Part shown: one piece after another, positions 9,994 to 19,445 of the stretch
Layout of the letters: each line of letters begins with the position of its first letter
Numbering within the stretch: position 1 is the stretch's first letter
From: Seminavis robusta
Lineage: Eukaryota > Bacillariophyta > Bacillariophyceae > Naviculales > Naviculaceae
Length of the DNA: 29,715 nt
Direction of reading: 5' to 3'
Assembly: GCA_903772945.1 (NCBI GenBank)
Contig: CAICTM010001420.1
Coordinates: forward strand, 1-29,715
Position numbers and translations under genes: made by a program
Notes under the pieces: model-generated
Seen by the model: only the letters and a program-made list of their open reading frames with translations
Database searches by the model: none
Told to the model about the DNA's origin: nothing

Positions 9994-10983
9994 TCTCTGC
10001 CTGCATGAGGAGTTAAAATGATGATGTTTTTGCATGTGGTGGTCCAACCTCGAGCTAGAGCAGAACCACGTCTCAAACCGAGGTAGTGGGCGTCTAAAAA
10101 GCAAGCTTCCAAAAGATCCAACCCAGTCTCGTCACTCATCTTCTGCCCCTTTGACACGTCTAGCTAGCATTCTGTACGTTTGCGATGACTGGTTGGGCAC
10201 ATTGATTCGATCGAACACCTTCCTGAAAAGGACAAGAAACTTGTTGTGCTTGCATCATCCTTCTACGGTACTGCAAACAAACATAGCCCATCCTGTTTCG
10301 TTCAGTGGCAGAAAATCAGCTTCTTTGAGCTTGCTTCTATTAGGACGACGACGAGCTTATCGGAGCAGTGGCTGGGAAGGAGTCGAAGCACAGTGCGCCC
10401 AATATTGGTGCATTAGCCTCAACATGCAGCAACACACAAGCAATGTCCCAACAGACAGCAACAGTAGCAGTACACGTTGGCGGCAGACAATGATGGTTGG
10501 AGCGATTAAGAATGCCTTTGAAATTTGAAGTCGCTGATACTACGGTACGGTGCCCAGTCAAACGAGAATGCAACCGCTGACGCGACTCTTCTTGGACATG
10601 GGGCAGTGAGACTGCACTTCCCGCTGAACGATATCGCGTCTCTTATTGCACCATGGCCATTCACTTTCTGCTACAGTACTAGGCCAGTAGGAAGTTCAAC
10701 GATGGCTACTCTTACATCTAAAGATGTCTTGCCATTACAGCTTTGCTTATGATGTATTACAAATACTACCTCCTTGACTCGTCCTTATTCGTGTCTCCGA
10801 CTCTTTCCTGTTCTTCTTTTTAATGTATCTGATGTATCTGATGTATTCCTTTCCGAGTCCGTTGTCCAGCGTCTTGATCACTCAATGATCTCTCTTTGTT
10901 CGTCGCACAGTTTTCGTTTCACTTGTCCAATTACCGATGATCCTGTTCATCACACCCGGCCTTTTCACCCACCAGGATGCACT
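9994..10983. other. Intergenic region, about 1 kb
   Basis: Upstream of the LRR gene start and downstream of the secreted orphan's stop. The only long frame (10034-10528, plus) is antisense to the LRR promoter and has no domain, signal peptide or repeat pattern, so it is not called. A small tandem repeat of the 9-mer TGTATCTGA (about 2.5 units) lies near 10822-10846. Confidence 0.5.
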
Positions 10984-11772
10984 TTAATCGTCAGAGCCAA
11001 AGTAAGTGTCATAACCAATGTCCTGGCACGATCCCTCCTCCGTCCAGCATTGAACGATGACCCTGGTCTTGCGCCCATCACTTGAGTCCTTTGTGAAATA
11101 CCTGTGCCAGTTGCCGTTACTGTTTGCACTGGGATGGAGCTCCCAACCATCATCATGCGATTGATAGTACATTTGGCTTCCAAGGTCAGTAGAGCCAGCA
11201 TCCATCTCTCGAACATAAAAACTAGCATGGAGCTTCATCTTATCAGACTGAGCTGGGTCCCAGCACCAATTGCCATTTGCCCTACTTTCCGATAATATGC
11301 TCCCGAAGTTGCGATAAATGTAACAGCCATAGAAGCCTCCGTCCACAACGTCATAGTTTGTGGACTCCGTGTCGGTTGGGGGATTGCAAGGTTCGCCGAA
11401 GTAGTTCAGCATGTATGCATCGTAAAAACGGTTTGCCTTGTAACTGTCAGGTTCCGTGATGTGCTTGTCATGCTCTGCTTGCACGATTTCGCTCTTGAAG
11501 TAAACGTTGTCGACTTTCCAAAAATACCTATTCCAAGCAAGGACGTTACTCCAACTAAAGAAATCATAGTCAAGTTGCAGCTCATACTCTTCTTCATCTC
11601 CATTATCATTCAATGTCTTAAAAAAACGAACACGGTCCACCCTGCAAAGCCACCTCTGGTCGTCGCTCCCAAGACTTCTCTCCGCATCGTCTTCCTCTCC
11701 AATGCGGCCAAGAACAGGACCGGACAAACCAAGGAGGACAAGGGCGCTCAAAAGAATAGACTTGAACATCAT
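10984..11772 (-). CDS. Secreted orphan protein with six cysteines
   Basis: A 262-residue single-exon protein. Residues 1-22 are a typical signal peptide (FKSILLSALVLLGLSGPVLG, cleavage probably after the G). The mature chain starts acidic (EEDDAERSLGSDDQRW) and then becomes aromatic-rich, with many Trp, Tyr and Phe residues (FFSWSNVLAWNRYFWKVDNVYF, NWCWDP, GNWHRYF). Six cysteines occur in the mature part, which suggests three disulphides. There is no membrane helix after the leader. The aromatic pattern could suit a beta-rich, carbohydrate-binding fold, but I recognise no family and make no functional call. The stretch is open throughout and starts at two adjacent ATGs (11772 and 11769). Confidence 0.72.
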   Translation of the reverse strand: MMFKSILLSALVLLGLSGPVLGRIGEEDDAERSLGSDDQRWLCRVDRVRFFKTLNDNGDEEEYELQLDYDFFSWSNVLAWNRYFWKVDNVYFKSEIVQAEHDKHITEPDSYKANRFYDAYMLNYFGEPCNPPTDTESTNYDVVDGGFYGCYIYRNFGSILSESRANGNWCWDPAQSDKMKLHASFYVREMDAGSTDLGSQMYYQSHDDGWELHPSANSNGNWHRYFTKDSSDGRKTRVIVQCWTEEGSCQDIGYDTYFGSDD

Positions 11773-12339
11773 GGTGCGCGAGTTCGTTGCTTACCGAAGT
11801 ATTCTTGCGAATCTGTAGCTATTATGATAGTTGCTTGCGTTTCGTTTTTGCTTTTGCGAGTTTGCAAATTGTGAGATGAGAAGGTCTGATTTTGATTTCG
11901 ACCTTCCGCTATCCAGGATCTCCTCAGGCTCAAGGATCTCAAGCTCAAGGATCGTTGCCAAGAACCGGTCGTCAGGCCCAGACGGTTTGCAAGATTGTAC
12001 AGGTTCTGGATGAATTGACTAGGATCCCCACCAACTTTTTTTTTCTCCTCTCATTTTTTTCCGGAGTTCCACCAGAGTCCGCAGCTACTGTACGTTGTTC
12101 TACTATGGTACGGTTTTGGTACCGTACCGGTACGTAGTCTACTGACGCTGTTACATTCTACCCGAGTACAGTAGAATGATTCGATTCGATTTAATCGAAT
12201 GGAAGCAGATGCGGCATTCATCTTTTCATTGTTCTTACTGGCTAGTAGGTCTTCTACAGAAATTCCACTACCTGGTAGTAGTCTAGCTAGGAGGGGGGAA
12301 AAAGACCTCGAAAAGGGAAAAGTGGTCCCGGGAATTGGA

Positions 12340-13465
12340 TTTTGGTCAATTCATGGGGGATCTGTAGTAACCATTTAATGTCTGCATTTCCAAGTGGGTC
12401 ATTCCAAACATCACTTGCCTACTACTACCGTACAGTAATACCGCTATCAAAGATACGGTCACTACCAATTTTAGCTGGTACATGTTCTGGAGCACTGGTA
12501 CGTGTACTAGTACTGAAGTCTACTAGTAGTACTGTATTATTCGCTGCTTGCAGGATGGAACTTATCACGTGTAAGTTAAAAGGCCCAAAGGGTTTCCGGG
12601 AACAGGCACTTGTGCGGTACTCGAGTAAAGGAATAAGGTACTGGTACAAGGAGGCCCAGAGGGTTTCTAACCGAAAGATACCTGAATGTCCGCATGCACC
12701 AGTGCACCAGTGCTATTCCAAACATCGCTTGCCTACTAGCTAGTAGCACTATCAAAGATACAAGCTTAAAAAAAACTGAAGATACTAGCTAGTGTTTCAC
12801 CGATGCGTCTCAACATGGGCTAGCTACCGGTTCTCTCCAATGGAATGGATGTTCAATGGAAACAGCCACCCAGCTGGCAGCCCCTACATGCCTACATCCT
12901 ACATCCCGTCCAGAACTTCTGGATTCTTTCCCACACTTCTACAAGGGCGCGTTCCCTACCGGTAGGTTCGCTCCTTTCACGCAATTGTACTATTAGGTAG
13001 TGTTTTATTCGCTCCATTAGATTCGAGTACGCTGTAAGGCTTTTAAGGAGGCCCAGAGGGTTTCTGTGATACCTGAATGTACCAGTGAGTTGTGAGTTAT
13101 TCCAAACATCACTTCCCTAACTGGTACAGCTCTGGTACCACTACGCTACTTCTGCTCACGTTATGAATGGTTATTTTCGGAGTAAAACTAATATGATGGG
13201 ACTCCAAATGTCTCCCCAAGCATTTTTCAAACTTTCAAGTAATTATTTATTCACTGAGAATGGTCCCCGTGTTTTGTGTTTTCGTTGATGCCTTCTCAAC
13301 ACGGGCTACGGGCTACTCTCCGTGGAAATGGATGTTCTAATGGAAACAGTCACCCAGCTGGAAGTTTCTAGTGTATTCTATGCAATCGCTGCAGATCCCT
13401 GGTTCATGAACTGTTTCATGTGGGCCCAGACTGTTGCCTCATACCAGTGAGTTACTCCAAATCGC
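12340..13465 (+). repeat. Degenerate tandem repeat block (about 3-4 copies)
   Basis: Ordered blocks recur. GGCCCAGAGGGTTTC is at about 12653 and 13051, with a variant at about 12582. ATTCCAAACATC is at about 12401, 12715 and 13100, with a shortened form (ACTCCAAATCGCC) near 13453. CTATCAAAGATAC is at about 12444 and 12749. CTCAACA(T/C)GGGCTA is near 12811 and 13297. ATGGAAACAG(C/T)CACCCAGCTGG is near 12855 and 13340. The order is kept between the 12647-12880 and 13045-13365 copies, so the unit is roughly 230-320 bp and was duplicated in tandem, then diverged. Confidence 0.65.
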
Positions 13466-13524
13466 CTCAGGTCGCAGCTGCCTCGAACAGCTGCCTCTTT
13501 GAAATTGCAGGCTGTGGGAGAGAA

Positions 13525-13795
13525 AGGGCCAACTCCAGACCCACTCCTGGAACAGGGCAAGGACCAATCCATGCCCACGGTTGGGCCCCACCATTGGAAG
13601 GATTTTACCACGGCGTGGTTTCATGGAGGCGTGGTGTCAAAGCCTTGTTTTTTAAAAGTGAAAGCAAGTGGAGACGAGTGACAGTTGGGTGGAGTCTGCT
13701 TTGTTTCTGGTTACTGCCCGTGCAGATCATGCTAACATCGATGGTGAGAACTGAGATACGGATGCATGTAGACAGCCAAGAGCAATTGAATGATT
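13525..13795 (+). repeat. Dispersed repeat, copy 2 (partner at 6552-6928)
   Basis: Same-orientation homologue of 6552-6928; shared anchors are GTGGAGTCTGCTT, GCAGATCATG and TAGACAGCCAAGA in the same order, plus CCACGGCGTG and TCAA(A)GCCTT further upstream. This copy is shorter by about 100 bp through internal gaps. It ends about 225 bp before the ATG at 14020, much like the other copy's distance from the BTB gene. Confidence 0.6.
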
Positions 13796-14019
13796 TCAAG
13801 CAACCAGCCTGGGCGCACCCCTCGTTGCGGTCGTTTCCCGCCGTTTTCTTCCATCCAGAAACTTCTGTCAACTCAAACGTCCTCGCAAAAGTCCAGCTTT
13901 ACATGCAATCCGGTTTGCTTGGTCCATCAATGCTTGCCACAACTCGAGGCTTTGTGGTTCAATAAGAAGCAATCGTTGCTTCCAAAGAGGACAATAACAG
14001 AAGTATCAGAGACAGCAAG

Positions 14020-14706
14020 ATGGCACAACCAAGCTGGATCCCCACTTTGACTCTTGCAGTAGTGGCGACGTTGACCTTGTACTTCTTGACGCGTAAAGTG
14101 GACGACGACGATGACGGTGTTGACGATACCAACATGAGACTTGCCGCCCTGATTGAACGCTACGGGTCGCTCGAGGAACACACCCGACAGCTGGAGCACC
14201 AAATGGAGGAAAACATGTGGACTCTGCAGCGCCGAGGGCATTCTTCCTCCACGGTAGAGGAAACAGTTGTTCGGATGACCTCGCAGTGGATGCTGATTCA
14301 ACGGAGCAACGAGTTTAGAGAGCTTGAGAAATTCGAGCCACGCGTCACCCAACGTGCCCAGCAACAGATCGAGACCACGATGCAACTTGTGGAGCGATAC
14401 TTGCTCCACATGCGAGAGGCTCAACCCCAGCCTTTGTCTGAAGCGCGTGAAGTGAAACGTCAGGTCGAGAATTGTTTGCATTCCTACAATAGTTTGATTG
14501 AAACTATCGGACGTAAGGTTCCCAAGATCCGTTGGTCACAGGACGTCACGGAGAAGGAAGCGGGACTTCGCCGTTGGACAAATAAGCTGGAAGCATGCTT
14601 GATCGCAGCATCAGAAGACGCGGCTCAAGACAAATCAGCCCAGAACGCGGAAGTCAAGGATGCAGAGGAAGGTAAAGAGATGAAGGACAGTTTTACGGTA
14701 GTATGA
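14020..14706 (+). CDS. Membrane-anchored coiled-coil protein of unknown function
   Basis: A 228-residue intronless protein. Residues 8-24 are a hydrophobic segment (PTLTLAVVATLTLYFL) followed by RK and then an acidic run (VDDDDDGVDD). It is either a signal anchor or a tail-out leader; no good cleavage site is visible, so an anchor is favoured. Residues 38-135 are rich in Glu, Gln, Arg and Leu with heptad-like spacing (RLAALIERYGSLEEHTRQLEHQMEE, QRAQQQIETTMQLVERYLL), suggesting coiled coil. The C terminus is charged and likely disordered. ATG context is good (A at -3, G at +4). No family is recognised. A role as an organelle-surface tether or scaffold would fit but is not shown. Confidence 0.68.
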   Translation: MAQPSWIPTLTLAVVATLTLYFLTRKVDDDDDGVDDTNMRLAALIERYGSLEEHTRQLEHQMEENMWTLQRRGHSSSTVEETVVRMTSQWMLIQRSNEFRELEKFEPRVTQRAQQQIETTMQLVERYLLHMREAQPQPLSEAREVKRQVENCLHSYNSLIETIGRKVPKIRWSQDVTEKEAGLRRWTNKLEACLIAASEDAAQDKSAQNAEVKDAEEGKEMKDSFTVV

Positions 14707-15478
14707 TGCAAGGAGGGATCATTGATGTTGCAGAGTTGAGTCTGTCTTTGAACTTGGCGGCGCATGCGAGCCTTCTTTTTCTGTGCTGTGCAATACAAGT
14801 AACCAACTTGGCGAAAGTGCGGTAGGCCGGCATTGAAACGGTGTCAAGCTAGCTATATCAAAGAGCTTCCTGCTCGCATTCTAATTCATTATATCTTTCT
14901 ACCTGTCTCCTCCCTCTTCTTGGCCCGGACAACAAAATGGACACGGACAGATAATAAGGACGTTACATCAATACATGTAGGGCAGCAGGGAACGGATCAT
15001 GGTCATCAACAGCCTCCGCTGGAGCATCACCTTTACTTTTCTTAGCTCTATAGAGCTACCTGGTGGCACCGGTAGCAAGCAGCAGCAGCCGCAGGAGGAG
15101 GACCATAACGGTACAGCAGCAGTGTGAGTTTTGGTGTGCACTGGTGCCGATGCCGTTGGATCTTTTGAATCGTGTTTGAAAGATCCAAAGCACTTCAGCT
15201 CCTTCGACAGCACAGGGCAGTGTCCCTTTTTAGGTATCGGTAAGATCACTCTTCCCTCCTTCCATGCTTCCATTCTTCCATGGAGGGCTCCTTGGCCTGA
15301 CTTCTTCCTAAAAAAGACAGAAAATAAAGCATAAACCATTCTGTCAGAGAGTGCATGTGTGGTGACTTGCTGAGGACGAATAAATCGAATGATACCTTTC
15401 CTGCAGACTCTTTTGCTGTGGTTCTGGTTGACATCACGACGACACGCAATTTCGGTTCTGTCGTCGTCGGCTGCCACC
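14707..15478. other. Intergenic region before the methyltransferase
   Basis: Contains the 3' end of the coiled-coil gene and the leader of the methyltransferase. A minus-strand frame of 223 codons (14968-15639) crosses it, but overlaps the methyltransferase start and lacks any domain, so it is not called. The plus strand is open from 15389 in the methyltransferase frame. Confidence 0.45.
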
Positions 15479-16225
15479 ATGGGAAATGTCAAATCTACTG
15501 CAGAAAACGCTGCCAATGAAACTGTAATTAGTAGGAGAATGCCCAACCCAAAGCTGGTGGACCGAGTATTGGCACCCATTCGCCAACAAATCCAAGATTT
15601 GGTGGTGTCTACCGGTAAATCATCTAAAGGTGGCCCCAAGATGATGCGTGTTTTGGACGTTGCCTGTGGGACGGGAGATCAATTGTTCCGGCTGCGACGT
15701 GACAACCAAATAGACTACGGACTTGGGATCGATCTGAATCCAGAATCCATTCAATACGCACGAGAACGAGCTCAAGCGGCTGGATTAGTACTCTACAACG
15801 ACGACAACGACAATCATGATTGTTTGGAATATCGGATACAAGACTTGCAAGACTTGCAACAACAACAACAAACCGAAACTGACAATCAGTTTGACATTGC
15901 CATGGCAACGCTCTTTTTCCATGTCGTACCGTGGCCAACTGCGGTGTCCTTGTTGATGACCATGAGCTCCATGGCACCCAAACTGATCGTGGCAGCTTTT
16001 GTCCCAGGAGAGAAATGGCAAGACAAGCTCTTGCTATGGCTGGATCAACGATTCACATCGCACTATGCAGCCTTTTGTCACTATTTGGAAAAGGGATCCT
16101 TCGAGGGATTGCTGCAAGAATGCGACAACTGTTTGGAGGTGGAACAAGTCCTACTCACCAATGACGCCACCATTCGAATCTATGTGTTGCGAAGCAAAGC
16201 GTTCGTGAACGGCCAAGGCAACTAA
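15479..16225 (+). CDS. Class I SAM-dependent methyltransferase (type 11/25-like)
   Basis: A 248-residue protein from the ATG at 15479, or 278 residues if the in-frame ATG at 15389 is used. Motif I, VLDVACGTGDQL, is the glycine-rich SAM-binding loop (residues 58-69 of the shorter form). It is followed by the acidic end of the second strand, YGLGIDLNPESIQYAR. FDIAMATLFFHVVPW fits motif IV/post I of the Rossmann-like fold, and a final hydrophobic strand pair follows. Substrate cannot be read. The 15479 ATG sits in an ideal context (GCCACCATGG) and gives MGNVKS, matching an N-myristoylation signal (Gly2, Ser6). The 15389 ATG is in a poor context but would add a hydrophobic leader (FLQTLLLWFWL), possibly for the secretory route or an organelle. 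A CAA-type Gln run (QQQQQ) interrupts the fold between strands 3 and 4. Single exon. Confidence 0.8.
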   Translation: MGNVKSTAENAANETVISRRMPNPKLVDRVLAPIRQQIQDLVVSTGKSSKGGPKMMRVLDVACGTGDQLFRLRRDNQIDYGLGIDLNPESIQYARERAQAAGLVLYNDDNDNHDCLEYRIQDLQDLQQQQQTETDNQFDIAMATLFFHVVPWPTAVSLLMTMSSMAPKLIVAAFVPGEKWQDKLLLWLDQRFTSHYAAFCHYLEKGSFEGLLQECDNCLEVEQVLLTNDATIRIYVLRSKAFVNGQGN

Positions 16226-16476
16226 TGACAAATCCATGTACCGGTATACGGTAGGCGACGAAGGGAGCAGCAATCACCAAACTGGACTCTTATTTGCCTG
16301 TCCAAAACGCTCTTCCCATGTTCCAGACAGCGGAACGCAGCTTTTGGCGGGAGGAGAAGATGACACTCTATGCAGTGCAACGCAATGTACACTACAAATG
16401 TCATGTTAAGCTATAGCAAGATGATGTACCGGTATCTGTCCTCTTCCCCAAGTAGGTAGCCATTGGGCCGACCAGC

Positions 16477-19445
16477 CTAGAAGCCAAACCCAGGTAGCAG
16501 ATAGTGCTGTGGTCCATTGTTTGGAGCAGAATTTAGCAAGTTCCGACCCTGTCTTGGGAATAAACTCTGGAGATTCCTTTCATACAGTTCTGCATAGTTG
16601 CCAACAGCAAGGATGCTGTCTCGAAACATTCGTCGGAAAGCTGGCCCATAGACATAGACTTCCGGCATGCTATGAAACATCATGGAAGTGATTCCATTCT
16701 CTTCGGCGTTCACCGTGGCAGCAACAATCCAATACGCAAAGGTTGACCAATCGTGGTCACTTTGACGTGTTGCCAGGCAGAAATTGTCTTCAGCAGTGCT
16801 GTACCCATAGAAGTACGGCAATGAAAACGAATACCCCTGGCCAGTGGTCGGTTCCTTGACATCTGTTTCCAGTGTCCAGGTGGCACCAGCCAAAACATCA
16901 ATGTCGTCATCATTGAGCAGCGCATATCCATTGGCAGCATCTTGTCCTTCAATCTCTACAAACTGCACTGCTGTTTTGTCGCCACCAAAGAGCGCAGCTG
17001 CCAAAGCATGGCAGTAATCAACATCCATGCCATGGTATGTGTTGTTGACATTATTCCACATGGCAAAACCTGGCCGATCCCTGACAATTCCACAACGCAC
17101 ATTTCCACGCTGGACAATTCGTTGAAATGTGTCACCCAGTGGTGCATCGTTGCGGTCATATTGAATGTGTCCAAAGGGGGGTGATTGTAGCAAGCCAGTT
17201 GTACCGTCGTTGATAAAGTTGAGTGTACTCCTTGGTTGCCAGTCATCCAAGTTGCGGTCATAGATCTCTCCAAAGTTCCCATGCTGTGCAATGGCATGTC
17301 GAAAGCTGTCTTTGTAGTCTTCTCCAAACACGTTGGTTTGGGGGGATGTATCCGCAGTCTCTTGCGTGATGTTGTGGTATTCTGCTGTCAGCAATGATTG
17401 TAGCATGGCATTGACAAAATCGGTCCATGATGGGTCGGTACTGGCCGTAAGTATGGAGTAGGGTTCCACGGAATAGTAGTTGCGTCCTCTCGTGAATTGT
17501 TGTGGTGAAATTTTGGATCCATTGACAGACAGATACTCTTCCACAAGAGGCATGGCAAATTTGACATCTTCCTCTACCAATACATTGCAATCTCCATTCA
17601 CAAGATCCTTATAGGGTGCATCCCAGAAATCACTTCCCAAGACAATGTGACGTGCCGGCAGGTACTTTTCTACCATGAGTAATTGCGTGGAATCATTGGG
17701 TACGCAAACTTTGAGTCCACTGCATTCACCAATGTGTCGAAAGTTTTTGTCGGCACATTCTAGGACATGGAATGGATCTCCCGCAGCTCGAACACCTTCG
17801 TACATGTACGGGGTTCTAGAGAAATCATAACTTTCCTGGCTGTGTTCCTGTGTGCAACAACAAGACAGCATGTTGAGAGTTAGTTGACATGCCAATTAAT
17901 CAATTTGATCTGAGGAAGAAAGAATGGAATTGTAGCATAGCTTACCATGAAAACATCCCTTTCCATGGTGTGAGTAATCCCAATGATCATGACATCAATG
18001 GTTCCATTCCCCAGAGATTGAAAGAGCTCCTTGATGTCAATGTCCATAAACTCCACCTCGGCCTCGGAACCTAGAGCACCCGCTGCCACAGCCCGTGCCT
18101 GATACAGTCGCACACAACAAAAGGAGTGAGCATAAAATGAACATAAACAACTGCACAATCTCATTGTGTGGGGGAATGGTGAGGAACTTACCAGGTCGGC
18201 ATCTCGACCGACAACCGTGCCATTGACAAGGACCGAATGTGGAAAGAACCCCATGGCGGCTCGTAGGGAACCTCGTTGACGGATCCGCTCCAGTGTAGAC
18301 ACTTTCGGTTCATGTTCATGTTCAGGTACAAGTCCAGGCCCATCCTGAGACAATGTCACTTCCTCGTTGTTGTTGTTGTCCTCGTCGGATGATGAAAACG
18401 TCCCACTCAGGGCCAAGGAGAGTGCGACTACGATCCCCACCAAGACGGCAATTCCCAAAAGCGAGAACAATTCAAATTTTCGGCGCGACAGCGACTTGCG
18501 GTCCGAAACGGCCTTGCCTTCAATCACGACGGCGTCATCATTGTTGCTCCCATGGGGAATTTCCATCCTCGGTTCTGATGGTTGTTGTTGTTCTTGTAGT
18601 TGTTCGCCGACCTCTGGTGGATTGGTCACTACCAACTCGGCTGGATAGACGGCAGGAGATTCAGACGCTTCGACATTGGTCGTCACCAACATGGACGCCA
18701 AAAAAGATTCCAAATTGGCATCTGGCTCGGAAAACGAAGCATCTTCTAGTAGCCCCGGTCCGTCCACACCGTATGCACCGGGTGTAGTACGATCGTAGTC
18801 ATCGGTGTTGGGCATGGGCATGGGGGAAATGTCGAAAGTATTTTCCTCCTCGCCTTCTGGATCTCTTTTTTTACACGGTGACTTGCCATCTACTAGATCT
18901 ATTTTGCAGTTGCCATCCATGTCTTTTTCGTCGTCGTCCGCCCGATGTTTGCTTGCAGCAGCCACACGCAGTTCATCGCCCTTCAGCTTTGCGGCGTCCT
19001 TTTCGTCACGTTTGTGAACGGCTGCTTTTTCATCTTGATTCTTGTTGGAATCACTAGTACTATGACCGAATTTCTCATCTTTGTCGTTTGCGGCGGCTTT
19101 CTTCTTCAAGGCAACCGTGTCGTCCTTTTCGTCGCGTTTTCCAAGGGTTGCTTTGGACGGTTGCTTCTTGGGATCACTACAGTGGTCGGGCTTCTCATCG
19201 TTGTCGTTGTCGTTGATGTTGACATTGTCGTTGCTGTGCTTGTTGCTATCGTCGCATAAAAGGTCGAGTAGTCCTGCTAACATTTGGTTTGACTCTACCA
19301 AGGCCGCCTTCTCGGCTAACGATCTATTACCAGCAGTGTTGTTGTTCATTGTAGCCGTGCCAATGTCCTGCGACGACAACCCTGTTGCCCCATCTGTTGG
19401 GGGAGGGTGTGGATGCTCTGTTTTGCAGTTCTGGTTCACAGTCAT
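16477..19445 (-). CDS. Type II membrane protein with two tandem bacterial-type solute-binding (SBP_bac_3) domains
   Basis: Three exons: 19445-18192, 18098-17946 and 17847-16477, giving 925 residues. Introns are 18099-18191 (GTAAGT...CAG) and 17848-17945 (GTAAGC...CAG), both phase 0. Residues 1-320 are a charged, low-complexity tail with repeats around KRDEKD and a PGAYG motif at 222-226. RRK precedes one membrane helix (about 326-347, LLGIAVLVGIVVALSLALS). Residues about 385-680 form a first periplasmic-binding-protein-like domain: RIRQRGSLRAAMG, GRDADLARAVAAG, a GTIDVMIIGITHTMERD stretch and FSRTPYMYEG. The second copy starts near 709: RIVQRGNVRCGIV, GMDVDYCHALAAALFG, DDIDVLAGATWTLETDV, FSLPYFYG. 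Such domains bind amino acids and similar solutes in bacteria. Here there is no ABC permease, so a sensor or scavenging receptor facing outside is inferred. The ligand is unknown. Confidence 0.85.

Larger units (their letters stand above)
11773..14019. other. 2.2-kb intergenic block dominated by local duplications
   Basis: No supported gene. The left part (12080-12200) is dense in short perfect hairpins: 12107-12128 (8-bp arms GGTACGGT) and 12184-12200 (8-bp arms ATTCGATT). From 12340 to 13465 the same sequence blocks recur three to four times, and 13525-13795 is the second copy of a repeat found at 6552-6928. The 181-residue open frame at 13420-13965 runs through these repeats and has no domain. 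Confidence 0.55.

Noticed and set aside
13420..13965. 181-codon plus-strand open frame before the coiled-coil gene
   Set aside because: It crosses the dispersed repeat, and the partner repeat at 6552-6928 keeps only short peptide scraps in one frame (RANS, TGQGP) before the frames diverge.
14968..15639. 223-codon minus-strand open frame
   Set aside because: It runs antisense through the methyltransferase start and its leader, has no domain, and much of it is low-complexity shadow.
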